Part shown: positions 10,248-18,585 of the stretch, one piece after another
Numbering within the stretch: position 1 is the first letter of the stretch
Layout: every line of letters starts with the position of its first letter
Translations under genes and position numbers: made by a program
DNA from: Enterobacteriaceae bacterium ESL0689
GTDB lineage: Bacteria > Pseudomonadota > Gammaproteobacteria > Enterobacterales > Enterobacteriaceae
Direction: 5' to 3'
Length of the DNA stretch: 64,000 nt
Assembly (NCBI GenBank): GCA_029433525.1
Contig: JAQTIF010000001.1
Span: forward strand, 434,001 to 498,000
Notes under the pieces: generated by a model
The model's input: only the letters and a program-made list of their open reading frames with translations
The model's database searches: none
What the model was told of the DNA's origin: nothing

Positions 10248-11051
10248 TTATTCACTCAGATAGAGTTTACGTAGATAATGCGGCACCGCGTCATCCGTAT
10301 TGCTGCCGATGACTTCCAGGTGTGGATATTGATCTTTCAGGCGCTGATGGGCTCCCGCCATAATACATCCCTTGCCTGCCATAGAGAGCATCTCCGCATC
10401 ATTCATACCATCACCAAAAGCAATGCAATCCTGCAAACTGTGGCCCAGTATTTTAGCGACGGCTTCCAGTGCATGCCCTTTCGACACCCCTCCCGCCATA
10501 ACCTCAAGGCAGGAGAGTGTTGAAAAACTGGCATTCACACGCGTGCCCCAACGGGCATTGATTTTCTCTTCCAGAGCCAGCAGATGTTGATGATCTTCAC
10601 TGATAAAAAAGACTTTACTGACCTGCTGCGGTTCAAGATCCGCCGGGCTAAATAACTGGTAGTTAAATACTGCCTCTTTAAAAAAATCTAACTCCTGTGG
10701 GCGAGGACGGTTGATGTACCATTGCTCTTCGCGATAAACATTGGTGAAGATCAACGGATCATGATACACAATAGCGAACAGATCAGCGGCGATATCGCTG
10801 TCGAGATGATGGGCAAAGATCAGATCCCCTTCACTATTGTGTACGCATGCACCATTAGAAGTAATCATGTAAGATTTAATGGCCAGATTATCGCGGATCT
10901 GCCCAACATCCACATAGTGGCGACCAGTAGCAAAAACAAAATGAATCCCCCGGTCTGTGAGCTGTTTCAGCGTCTTTTTGGCATAAGGTGTTAAACAGTG
11001 ATCGGGGGAAAGCAACGTGCCATCCAGGTCAGATGCGACAACCTGATACAT
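10248..11051 (-). CDS. yigL: YigL, HAD-superfamily phosphatase (pyridoxal phosphate phosphatase)
   Basis: Cof-type HAD phosphatase. E. coli YigL acts on pyridoxal phosphate and sugar phosphates and is upregulated by the sRNA SgrS during glucose-phosphate stress. The start MYQVVASDLDGTLLS at 11051 has AGAGG ahead of it; the longer reading from a GTG overlaps that sequence. The 267 residues show motif I DLDGT (nucleophile Asp), motif II TSNGA, the motif III lysine region and motif IV FGDGMNDAEML. It follows pldB with a short gap, as in E. coli. Confidence 0.93.
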   Translation of the reverse strand: MYQVVASDLDGTLLSPDHCLTPYAKKTLKQLTDRGIHFVFATGRHYVDVGQIRDNLAIKSYMITSNGACVHNSEGDLIFAHHLDSDIAADLFAIVYHDPLIFTNVYREEQWYINRPRPQELDFFKEAVFNYQLFSPADLEPQQVSKVFFISEDHQHLLALEEKINARWGTRVNASFSTLSCLEVMAGGVSKGHALEAVAKILGHSLQDCIAFGDGMNDAEMLSMAGKGCIMAGAHQRLKDQYPHLEVIGSNTDDAVPHYLRKLYLSE

Positions 11052-11065
11052 ATCAATATTCACCT

Positions 11066-12088
11066 CTAAACAGAACGACGAGCAGGGTTGTCGGCTTCAT
11101 CGTGTCGATTAAAAAAGTCAACAATGGCAGTGAGTGCCATAGCGCGCATGGCGTCCTTTTCCAAAAGAATCTCATGGTATGCGCCCTTTACCACCTGTGG
11201 TTTACTCCCTTCACAAGGATGACCAGCGGCGGCGCGTAGCGCGCAATAGCGATCATGCATACGGTTATCGACCAGGCGCTCATTCTCTGCCTGCAGTAAC
11301 AGAACGGGTGTCGTCTCTTTCGCAACGCCAGCCAGCACAACTTCACCGGCGAAAACACTTTCCTGAAGCCAGTGCCAGGTTGGGCCACCAATGCGGATCT
11401 GCGGATCGTCTGTGTAAAACGCTCTGTTTCGATAATAACGTTGACGGCTGTGAGTCATCATATTGACAAAAAAAGGCCATCCCCGCCAGTGACCCGTACC
11501 GAAGGCATACTTTTCCCGCATTTGCGGGTGATTTTCTGCCCAGCGCAGTATCGCGCGCACCATGCGGGGCGGAAGCAGGAACCTAATCCCGAACATCGGC
11601 GCGCAGAGTGCTATCGCATCACAATGCTGTGGATAACGCTGTAAAAATAGCGTCGCGATAGCCCCCCCCATCGAATGCGCGAGAATAAACCGTTTCCGCC
11701 AGGGGCCTGAAGCGATCTGCTGCTGCCAGAATAACGCCAGATCATCAACATAATCACTAAAACACGCCACATGCCCACGTTGCGTGTCTGCTAATAGTCG
11801 TCCGGAATATCCCTGACCCCGGTGATCGATAATCACCACATCGAAATGGCAATGAAATAAGTCGTAGGCCAGCTCTGTATATTTGACATAACTTTCCTTC
11901 CGCCCAGGGCAAATGACGACAACCCGATCATGATCACTGGCACGAAATCGAATAAAATGTACCGGAAGATTATCTGTGCCATTAAATATGTCTTCTTCCC
12001 GTCGCTGCCAGAAATCGTGCAATGCGCCGTGAGTAAAAGCGGAAAACGTATTTTCTCGCGTGAGCCAATCCTGTTGCTGCTGAAACAT
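11066..12088 (-). CDS. pldB: PldB, lysophospholipase L2
   Basis: An alpha/beta-hydrolase (340 residues, as in E. coli) that cleaves 2-acyl lysophospholipids at the inner membrane and can transfer acyl groups to phosphatidylglycerol. The nucleophile elbow reads LAHSMGGAIATLF (GxSxG), the strand before it is VVIDHRGQGYSG, and the late histidine is in KGAYHEILLEKDAMR. It is followed closely by yigL. The rhtB gene that lies beside it in E. coli is absent. Confidence 0.94.
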   Translation of the reverse strand: MFQQQQDWLTRENTFSAFTHGALHDFWQRREEDIFNGTDNLPVHFIRFRASDHDRVVVICPGRKESYVKYTELAYDLFHCHFDVVIIDHRGQGYSGRLLADTQRGHVACFSDYVDDLALFWQQQIASGPWRKRFILAHSMGGAIATLFLQRYPQHCDAIALCAPMFGIRFLLPPRMVRAILRWAENHPQMREKYAFGTGHWRGWPFFVNMMTHSRQRYYRNRAFYTDDPQIRIGGPTWHWLQESVFAGEVVLAGVAKETTPVLLLQAENERLVDNRMHDRYCALRAAAGHPCEGSKPQVVKGAYHEILLEKDAMRAMALTAIVDFFNRHDEADNPARRSV

Positions 12089-12177
12089 TTAATTTATGCC
12101 TCTTCCTGATACCGAAGTTATACCCTGATGATATATCTGCGCCGACAGCTCCTCATGATATAGTCACTGATGATGGA

Positions 12178-12795
12178 TTAACGCGAGATAATTAGATGAA
12201 TACCAAAACCGGTAAACAGCGTTCCGGCAATGCCATCAATCCATCGGGCCATACGTCGATAACCACGACGCATCGGAGGAAGTGCAAACAGACTGGCTAC
12301 AATACTAAACCAGACAAATGTTTCAATAATAATCAGCAGGAAAATACCCCAGCGTTCCCCCGCGCCGATAGTGTCACCAACAAATAATGAGAACACCGAC
12401 CCAAAATAGATAATCGCTTTGGGATTAGAGAGATTGGTCAATAATCCTCTGATAAAACGATGACCGCTATTATGCGCCAGTGCCACCTGTGTTGTGGTTA
12501 CCGTGCTTTTCTGTAGCGCGCTACGCAGCATCTGATAGCCCATCCAGCACAAATACACCCCTCCGCCAACCATAATAATGGTGTGCAACCAGGCCATCTT
12601 TTCGATGATTAAATGCAGGCCGAGCAGGGCAACACCCGCCCAGACCATAACGCCACAGGTAATCCCCAGCACCCCCATCATCGCTTCCTGACGACAACGA
12701 CTGACTGCCGTTTGGGAAACAAAGAAAAAATCCGGGCCGGGGCTCATCAGTGCCACCATATGCACCAGTGCCACGGTGAAAAAAAGCATTAACAT
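12178..12795 (-). CDS. rhtC: RhtC, threonine exporter (LysE/RhtB family)
   Basis: A 205-residue membrane exporter with about six helices. The N-terminus VALMSPGPDFFFVSQTAVSR and the segments GITCGVMVWAGVALLGLH and NLSNPKAIIYFGSVFSLFVG match E. coli RhtC much better than RhtB. It exports threonine from the cytoplasm. In E. coli rhtC and rhtB are adjacent and opposed between recQ and pldB. Here only rhtC remains, with 89 bases before pldB. Confidence 0.92.
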   Translation of the reverse strand: MLMLFFTVALVHMVALMSPGPDFFFVSQTAVSRCRQEAMMGVLGITCGVMVWAGVALLGLHLIIEKMAWLHTIIMVGGGVYLCWMGYQMLRSALQKSTVTTTQVALAHNSGHRFIRGLLTNLSNPKAIIYFGSVFSLFVGDTIGAGERWGIFLLIIIETFVWFSIVASLFALPPMRRGYRRMARWIDGIAGTLFTGFGIHLIISR

Positions 12796-12860
12796 AATTC
12801 GCTCCCAGATAATAGCGCCAACAATACCGCCATTATCGTGACACTTTTTTCTTTAGCTGG

Positions 12861-14687
12861 CTACTCATCTTCGCCATCGATATGCGCCCGGATACGCGCC
12901 ATAAATGCCTTACCAAAACGCTCCAGCTTACGGGTTCCAACACCATTGATACTGAGCATCTCACTCGCGGTTACCGGTAACTGTTCCGCCATTTCGATCA
13001 GTGTCGCGTCATTAAATACGACGTAGGGAGGGATATTCTCATCATCAGCAATCGTTTTACGCAACTGACGCAATCTGGCAAATAGCTTGCGATCGTAGTT
13101 GCCAGCAAACGATTTTGGCATGATCTTCGGCTTCAGCGAAACAATCCGCGGTACAGCCAGTTGCAATGGTATCTCGCCACGTAACACCGGACGCGCCGCC
13201 TCCGTTAATTGCAGTGCCGAATAGCAGGCGATATTTTGCGTCACCAGCCCCAGATGAATTAACTGGCGGATCACACTCACCCAATATTCATGGCTGTATT
13301 CACGGCCAATACCATATACGGGTAACTTATCATGCTCCATCTCACGAATACGCTGATTATTCGCTCCGCGCAGCACTTCGACCACATAACCCATCCCAAA
13401 CCGTTGCTTAACCCGGTAAATGGTTGACAGCGCCTTTTGTGCATCCAGTAAACCATCATACTGTTTTGGCGGATCGAGGCAGATATCGCAGTTACCACAC
13501 GCCGTCTGACGTCCCTCACCAAAATAGTTCAGCAATACCAGACGTCGACAGGTTTGCGCCTCAGCAAAAGCGCCCATCGCGTTGAGTTTATGACGTTCAA
13601 TATCCTGCAATGGCCCGGCAGATTTCTCCTCGAGACAGCGACGCAACCAGGCCATATCAGCCGGATCATAGAACAATATCGCTTCTGCGGGCAGCCCGTC
13701 ACGGCCAGCACGCCCGGTTTCCTGGTAGTAAGATTCGATATTGCGCGGAATGTCAAAATGCACCACGAAACGTACGTTAGGTTTATTAATTCCCATCCCG
13801 AAAGCAACAGTGGCGACAACAAGCTGCAGATCATCACGCTGAAACTTTTCCTGTACCCCAGCGCGCAGGGTGTTTTCCAGCCCAGCGTGATAAGCCGCAA
13901 CGCTCATACCGCGATTTTGCAAACGGGCGGCAATATCCTCCACTTTTGCCCGGCTGTTACAGTAAATAATGCCCGATTTACCGCGCTGTCCCTGGATATA
14001 ACGCAGGAGTTGATCGAAGGGCTTGAATTTCTCCATCAGCATATAGCGGATATTCGGACGATCAAAACTGCTGATTTGTATCAGGGGATCAATCAGTCCT
14101 AACTGTCGAATGATATCACTGCGGGTGGTCTCATCGGCGGTGGCGGTTAGCGCCATAAATGGAATTTGCGGCAACCGCTGGCGCAACTGGCCGAGAGCGG
14201 CATATTCCGGGCGGAAATCATGCCCCCATTGCGAAATACAGTGCGCTTCATCCACCGCTAGCATAGACAAAGCCCAGCCACTGAGATGCTCAAGGAAGTT
14301 ATCCAGCATCAAACGTTCAGGAGCGATATACAGCAAACGAATTTGCCCGCGACGACAGTCGGCCATGACTTGCTGTTGTTGCTCTCGGCTCTGTGTTGAG
14401 TTAAGGCAAGCCGCTGGCACACCATTGGCCAGTAACTGATCGACCTGATCTTTCATGAGCGAAATCAATGGCGATACCACCACCGTCAGCCCCCCTGTTA
14501 CCAGGGCGGGCACCTGGTAGCACAGTGATTTACCCCCACCGGTAGGCATAATCACCAGGCAATCGCGACCACTAAGTGCTGTCTCAATAATGGTTTGCTG
14601 GCCTGGGCGAAATTGCTGGTAGCCGAAAGTTTCCTGTAAAACTCGCTTTGCCAGCAACATTTTATTTAATGCTTGCGCCTGCGCCAC
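12861..14687 (-). CDS. recQ: RecQ, 3'-5' DNA helicase
   Basis: A SF2 helicase for recombination and fork repair. I use the GTG at 14685-14687 (VAQAQALNKMLLAKRVLQ) because GGAG lies five bases ahead and E. coli RecQ begins MAQAEVLN; this gives 608 residues. Motif I is MPTGGGKSLCYQ, motif II DEAHCIS, and motif VI QETGRAGRDG. The zinc-binding cysteines CRRLVLLNYFGE...CGNCDIC are at about 380-405. The winged-helix RQC domain and a C-terminal HRDC domain (about 530-605) follow. pldA, its usual neighbour, is absent. Confidence 0.96.
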   Translation of the reverse strand: MAQAQALNKMLLAKRVLQETFGYQQFRPGQQTIIETALSGRDCLVIMPTGGGKSLCYQVPALVTGGLTVVVSPLISLMKDQVDQLLANGVPAACLNSTQSREQQQQVMADCRRGQIRLLYIAPERLMLDNFLEHLSGWALSMLAVDEAHCISQWGHDFRPEYAALGQLRQRLPQIPFMALTATADETTRSDIIRQLGLIDPLIQISSFDRPNIRYMLMEKFKPFDQLLRYIQGQRGKSGIIYCNSRAKVEDIAARLQNRGMSVAAYHAGLENTLRAGVQEKFQRDDLQLVVATVAFGMGINKPNVRFVVHFDIPRNIESYYQETGRAGRDGLPAEAILFYDPADMAWLRRCLEEKSAGPLQDIERHKLNAMGAFAEAQTCRRLVLLNYFGEGRQTACGNCDICLDPPKQYDGLLDAQKALSTIYRVKQRFGMGYVVEVLRGANNQRIREMEHDKLPVYGIGREYSHEYWVSVIRQLIHLGLVTQNIACYSALQLTEAARPVLRGEIPLQLAVPRIVSLKPKIMPKSFAGNYDRKLFARLRQLRKTIADDENIPPYVVFNDATLIEMAEQLPVTASEMLSINGVGTRKLERFGKAFMARIRAHIDGEDE

Positions 14688-14877
14688 ATTGACTCCATCT
14701 GACCGAAAGAAAACAGGCGCTATTTTCAGCGCCCACGCCACAGAGTGCAATCATTAAAACGGACTATCACGAGTCGCTGCCCACAATGACTGACGATGTT
14801 TCACTTCCAGCCACGATTTTATCGCGCAACATTCACCACGCTGGCATCGGTGACCGATCAGGGGGGAAGCTGTCAGG

Positions 14878-15828
14878 CTACAACCACTTTTTACGTTTAA
14901 AGTAGAGATACGGTGCCAGACCAGCGAGCATCATCAGCATGACGGCCCCCGGATAGCCCAGGCGCCAGTGTAATTCCGGCATAAATTCGAAGTTCATCCC
15001 ATAGCTGGAAGCCACCAGCGTCGGCGGCAGGAATATCACTGAAACAACCGAGAAAATTTTAATGATGCGGTTCTGTTCAATATTAATAAATCCCATCGCC
15101 GCCTGCATCAGGAAGTTGACTTTCTGGAACAACGATTCGTTGTGTGGTAACAGCGATTCGATATCGCGCAGGATCTCCCGTGCCTGCTCCAGCTGTCCAG
15201 CCGGCAAACGGGCTTTGCGGACCAGAAAGTTTAACGCACGCTGGGTATCCATCAGACACAAACGGACTTTCCAGCCAATATCCTCCTGTGCAGCAAGCGT
15301 CGAAAGTGCTTCATCAAACGCATCGCCCTGCTGGCCTTCCATAATCACGCGACTAAGTTGCTCAAGATCGCTGTAGATACTTTCGATTTTATCCGCCAGC
15401 TGTTCAATTTTAGTTTCAAATAAATCAAGCAACAGTTCATAAGCGTTACCATCAACCAGTAACTGGTTACGTACACGCATACGGTACAGACGAAAGGCTG
15501 TCACTTCGCGCTCACGCAGGGTAAACAACCGTCCTTCGCGAAGGGTAAATGCTACCGTGGAATTTCCCGCATGATCATCCGCGTCTTCAAAAAAGAAAAA
15601 AGAGTGGATATGTAAGCCATTTTCATCTTCGAAGAAACGCGCTGATGCTTCAATATCTTCCAGTTCCAGGCTGGTTGCCAGGTTCTGTCCTAACTCTACC
15701 TGCACACGATATCGTTCTTCATCATCAGGCGCGACCAAATCCACCCAAATCGAGCTCGCAAGATGATCGATATCCCCCGCTTCAAGACGTGTTAAACGGT
15801 TATGTTCCAGTTGAAATGCACTCAGCAT
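14878..15828 (-). CDS. corA: CorA, magnesium/cobalt/nickel channel
   Basis: The main constitutive Mg2+ uptake channel, a homopentamer. It has 316 residues, as in E. coli. It has a long acidic cytoplasmic N-terminal domain, then two C-terminal helices around the signature [13 protein letters not shown], which forms the pore entrance, and the basic end [13 protein letters not shown] lies seven bases ahead of the ATG. It is 190 bases from recQ, so the pldA-yigI-rarD group found there in E. coli is missing. Its usual neighbour uvrD is 13.6 kb away. Confidence 0.96.
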   Translation of the reverse strand: MLSAFQLEHNRLTRLEAGDIDHLASSIWVDLVAPDDEERYRVQVELGQNLATSLELEDIEASARFFEDENGLHIHSFFFFEDADDHAGNSTVAFTLREGRLFTLREREVTAFRLYRMRVRNQLLVDGNAYELLLDLFETKIEQLADKIESIYSDLEQLSRVIMEGQQGDAFDEALSTLAAQEDIGWKVRLCLMDTQRALNFLVRKARLPAGQLEQAREILRDIESLLPHNESLFQKVNFLMQAAMGFINIEQNRIIKIFSVVSVIFLPPTLVASSYGMNFEFMPELHWRLGYPGAVMLMMLAGLAPYLYFKRKKWL

Positions 15829-15942
15829 CGCCAGGCCCCCAGATAAAAATTACCGGACGTTGGTTTGGGCACACTGAAAATTTTTTATTTTCAGACCATG
15901 ATGTCTGACTCTGAGCGACAGGAAAGGTAAAACGTCGCTGAC

Positions 15943-15984
15943 AACCGCTAAGGCTATCAGCACAGGAGGAAAGCCTTAGCGGTT
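15943..15984. other. Strong 13-bp hairpin in the corA upstream region
   Basis: AACCGCTAAGGCT pairs perfectly with AGCCTTAGCGGTT around a 16-base loop that contains AGGAGG on the plus strand. It lies 115 bases ahead of corA and just before a small divergent ORF. The rest of 15829-16119 shows an imperfectly symmetric AT-rich hairpin (CTGAAAA/TTTTCAG at about 15876-15896). It may be part of the corA leader, a terminator for a gene that used to lie there, or a control hairpin for the small ORF. The sequence does not decide between these. Confidence 0.45.
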
Positions 15985-15991
15985 ATTCCTG

Positions 15992-16147
15992 ATGGACAGG
16001 AAGGTGAGCCAGTATCTACTGGGTGTGTCCAAGGCAATCGTCCTCTTATTTATAATACTGGCCGCATGGTACGCCAGAGCTAAAACCGCGTCAACAAAGC
16101 AACTGTTTTATCCGGTAAGTGTCAAGACAGTTGTCACCCCTGTTTAA
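15992..16147 (+). pseudogene. Truncated ORF with one membrane helix, divergent from corA and cut by an IS
   Basis: An ATG-started frame of 51 codons reads MDRKVSQYLLGVSKA and then the hydrophobic stretch IVLLFIILAAWYARAK, a typical signal anchor. Its last nine residues are encoded inside the IS3-family element, so the original protein has lost its C-terminus. No good ribosome-binding site is directly ahead. In E. coli a gene (yigE) lies between uvrD and corA and is divergent from corA, so this could be its 5' remnant; I cannot confirm that by sequence. A chance ORF is also possible. Confidence 0.35.
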
Positions 16148-16922
16148 TTTAAACTGCCTGTTTTTCCCGTTCCGGATTTAATGTCACCTGGCCCTCCGGC
16201 TGCCAGTTTCTTGTCTTCCCTGACCCGCGCTCCGGATGCGCTTTCTGTGCCTGACGATACAGCTCATCACGCTGTTTCAGCAGAGCCCTGTCTTCACCAC
16301 GATGCCGTTCTGCGGGCGTGACATAACGTATTCCGCTGTGACGATGCTCTTCGTTATACCAGCGGGTCAATTTCTCCACCCATTCCCGGGCTGCTTCCAG
16401 TATTGCGAACCCCGATGACGGCCACTGTGGCACATACTTCAGCGTCCGGAACAGCGATTCCACATACGCATTATCATTACTTACCCGTGGCCGGCTGTGC
16501 GACGGCGTGATATTCAGCTCATGCAGCTTCACCTGCAGCGTCTGTGATTTCATCGCCGCACCATTGTCCGCATGCAGGACCCGCTCCCTCTTCAGTTGTT
16601 TAATCTCTTTCTGGCTCTGCTTCAGGGCTGCTTTATCTTCCGGCGCAGATGTCTGTAAAAAGGCCTGCTTCCACTGCGTCAGTTGTTCCGGATACAGGCC
16701 TTTTTTACGGCAGTATGCTGCTTCTTCTCCACCTCAGAAAGCGTGGCGGTTTCCACGATGGCGGCGAAGCGGGCTTCCGCAGGCCACTGTTCACTATTTT
16801 TGTCTGCTCCGGGTACGGGTTTTCCCTCTGATTTGGCCTGATTACGCCAGTTATATTCTTTTCATTTGTCACTCCATAGCCCTCAGACTGATTTTTCAGA
16901 GGGAGTGACAACTATCCTGACA
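16120..16922 (-). mobile_element. Decayed IS3-family insertion sequence (internally deleted)
   Basis: Terminal inverted repeats are visible: TGTCAAGACAGTTGTCAC at 16120 on the plus strand and TGTCAGGATAGTTGTCAC at 16922 on the minus strand (16 of 18 identical). About 800 bases separate the ends, shorter than the 1.2-1.4 kb usual for the family. Inside are OrfA and OrfB fragments in the expected order. The bases flanking the ends (AAG on the left, CTG on the right) do not form a 3-base target duplication. A palindrome near the OrfA end (TTGTCACTCC/GGAGTGACAA) is also present. The element sits between corA-side DNA and an integrase fragment. Confidence 0.85.
16149..16863 (-). pseudogene. IS3-family transposase OrfA/OrfB remnant
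   Basis: The OrfB part (16149-16600) begins at the second catalytic Asp (VLHADNGAAMKS) and runs through PRVSNDNAYVESLFRTLKY to the final Glu region WYNEEHRHSGIRYVTPAERH. Directly before it, in the same frame, lies the end of OrfA (CRKKGLYPEQLTQWKQAF, then KQSQKEIKQLKRE). The leucine-zipper end, the frameshift region and the first half of the catalytic domain are therefore deleted. Farther upstream the OrfA N-terminus (NWRNQAKSEGKPVPGADKNS) is in other frames, which shows at least two indels near 16735 and 16857. It cannot encode an active transposase. Confidence 0.85.
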
Positions 16923-17063
16923 CTGAGGGGGAGCCTTATTGCGTTACAGCAAATTCTGGGGCACGCCAGCATACAACAGACGATGGTTTATGCTCACCTG
17001 GCCCCCGATTACCTGCAACACGCAGTAACGTTAAACCCTCTCGGCGGCGGGCTGGCGGCGTGA
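16923..17063 (+). pseudogene. C-terminal fragment of a phage tyrosine integrase
   Basis: The last 46 codons of a tyrosine recombinase remain: ALQQILGHASIQQTMVYAHL and then APDYLQHAVTLNPL. The LGHAS histidine and the catalytic tyrosine in MVYAHLAPDYL are preserved, and the rest of the gene is gone. The fragment starts directly at the edge of the IS and stops about 100 bases before the CpxQ terminator. The wording resembles integrases of P2-like phages. It is probably the last trace of a prophage that integrated downstream of cpxP. Confidence 0.8.
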
Positions 17064-17162
17064 CAATGTTGTCTACATCCGTAACGCTATATTCTTCTTG
17101 TAACTGCTTATCGCTGTTGTAAGAAGGATTGATTTATAAGGGATTTTTTCTAAGTAACCGAC

Positions 17163-17219
17163 AAAAAAAACCCTCCATTAAGGAGGGGAAGACAGGGATG
17201 GTGTCTATGGCAAGGAAAA
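17163..17219 (-). ncRNA. cpxQ: CpxQ, envelope-stress sRNA from the cpxP 3' UTR
   Basis: The minus strand downstream of cpxP carries CTTGCCATAGACACCATCCC followed by TGTCTTCCCC, which matches the conserved 5' seed of CpxQ as I remember it. It then ends in the stem CCCTCC/GGAGGG and a run of eight T. CpxQ is cut from cpxP mRNA by RNase E, binds Hfq and represses envelope-protein mRNAs. The terminator arms differ in sequence from E. coli but keep the fold. The presence of the full seed argues that regulation is intact although the DNA beyond it is rearranged. Confidence 0.85.
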
Positions 17220-17242
17220 ATACATTAACAACTCTGTGTTTA

Positions 17243-17743
17243 CTACCTGGTTTCCATGAGGTTGTCGTTCGCTGACAACATCGTGGCGGAATTTTCTTGC
17301 GTCATCATTTTACGCAGTCGATTCATACACTGCTGATGCTCCCTATTGAGAACAGATTGCTGTTCCGGCGTTAACTGGTAGTACATATAATTGCGAATCT
17401 TCGCCAGTTCTACCTGCCCGGCAATTTGCTTCTGGGCTATCTTATTGACCTGATCACGTACCGCTATCTCATCAAAATCTTCTGCGGTAACAAGACGATA
17501 CATAGCCTCTGCTTCGCTGATATTAATATGCCACCTTGTACGGTGTACTCGCTGCATCAAATCGCGTAACTTCTGACGTTGATGTTCGGTTAAGCTTACA
17601 CCATCGAATATGTCATCCTGACCGCTGCATTGCGTTCTGTCGTCCCCCATAAGCCAGTTATTACTAGCCTGAGCGACCGGAACAGACAGATTGAGCATCA
17701 ACATCGAGGCAATGATGACGGCAGTAATAACATTGCACATCAT
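17243..17743 (-). CDS. cpxP: CpxP, periplasmic inhibitor/adaptor of the Cpx response
   Basis: A 166-residue periplasmic protein that binds CpxA and delivers misfolded proteins to DegP. A signal peptide ends at about VAQASN. Both LTxxQ family motifs are visible: GVSLTEHQRQKLRDLM and YQLTPEQQSVLN. It is divergent from cpxR with a CpxR box between, as in E. coli. Unusually, the mature part contains two cysteines (RTQCSGQDD and EHQQCMNRL), whereas I recall none in E. coli CpxP. Its 3' UTR encodes CpxQ. The fieF gene expected downstream is replaced by the integrase/IS junction. Confidence 0.93.
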   Translation of the reverse strand: MMCNVITAVIIASMLMLNLSVPVAQASNNWLMGDDRTQCSGQDDIFDGVSLTEHQRQKLRDLMQRVHRTRWHINISEAEAMYRLVTAEDFDEIAVRDQVNKIAQKQIAGQVELAKIRNYMYYQLTPEQQSVLNREHQQCMNRLRKMMTQENSATMLSANDNLMETR

Positions 17744-17816
17744 TTCCCCAGCGCTTCTTATCGTGATTCGATGTAAATCAGTCTACAATCCAGGCTGCAA
17801 ATATGCGTCAGGGGGT

Positions 17817-17831
17817 GTAAAACAACGTAAA
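17817..17831. promoter_or_regulatory. CpxR box between cpxP and cpxR
   Basis: A perfect direct repeat GTAAA-ACAAC-GTAAA matches the CpxR consensus GTAAAN5GTAAA. It lies about 55 bases ahead of the cpxR start and 73 ahead of cpxP. It should mediate strong CpxR-P activation of cpxP and autoregulation of cpxRA. Confidence 0.85.
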
Positions 17832-17886
17832 TTCATGGATTAGCGCGCGTTGATGACGTACTTTCTGCCTCGGAGGTTTCTAAACG

Positions 17887-18585
17887 ATGAATAAAATCCT
17901 GTTAGTTGATGATGACCGGGAACTCACGGCTTTATTAAAAGAGTTACTCGATTTGGAAGGGTTTAATGTGCTGCTGGCGCATGATGGAGAGCAGGCACTG
18001 GCCCTTATGGATGAAAGTATTGATTTGCTTTTGCTTGATGTCATGATGCCAAAGAAAAACGGTATCGATACGCTGAAAGAATTACGTCAGACCCACCAGA
18101 CACCTGTTATTATGTTAACGGCGCGTGGTAGCGAGCTGGATCGGGTGCTCGGTCTTGAATTAGGGGCGGATGATTATTTACCGAAACCCTTTAATGATCG
18201 TGAACTGGTGGCGCGTATCCGTGCTATTTTGCGGCGCTCATACTGGAGTGAACAACAACAAACGACCGATGTCGGTTCATCGACGCTGGAGGTTGATGCA
18301 TTGAGTCTGAATCCGGGTCGCCAGGAGGCTAATTTTGATGGTCAAACGCTGGAACTGACCGGTACGGAGTTCACACTACTCTATCTGCTGGCACAACACC
18401 TTGGGCAGGTGGTATCCCGTGAACATCTGAGCCAGGAGGTGCTTGGCAAACGGCTGACGCCTTTTGACCGCGCTATCGATATGCATATTTCTAATCTACG
18501 GCGTAAGCTGCCAGAGCGCAAAGATGGTCATCCGTGGTTTAAGACACTACGTGGTCGCGGTTATCTGATGGTCTCAGCTTCATGA
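17887..18585 (+). CDS. cpxR: CpxR, OmpR-family response regulator
   Basis: A 232-residue response regulator of the envelope-stress system. The receiver domain (1-120) shows the acidic pocket VDDDREL, the phosphorylated Asp in LLLDVMMPKKNG, the switch Thr in VIMLTARGSE and the Lys in DYLPKPFNDREL. The OmpR-type winged helix (about 140-230) ends with HISNLRRKLPERKDG and TLRGRGYLM. GGAGG lies ahead of the ATG. It overlaps cpxA by four bases (ATGA), so the pair is translationally coupled. Confidence 0.97.
   Translation: MNKILLVDDDRELTALLKELLDLEGFNVLLAHDGEQALALMDESIDLLLLDVMMPKKNGIDTLKELRQTHQTPVIMLTARGSELDRVLGLELGADDYLPKPFNDRELVARIRAILRRSYWSEQQQTTDVGSSTLEVDALSLNPGRQEANFDGQTLELTGTEFTLLYLLAQHLGQVVSREHLSQEVLGKRLTPFDRAIDMHISNLRRKLPERKDGHPWFKTLRGRGYLMVSAS

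Noticed and set aside
16866-16922. N-terminal part of the open frame that includes the integrase stub
   Set aside because: These codons are inside the IS inverted repeat and end region; only codons from 16923 on belong to the integrase.
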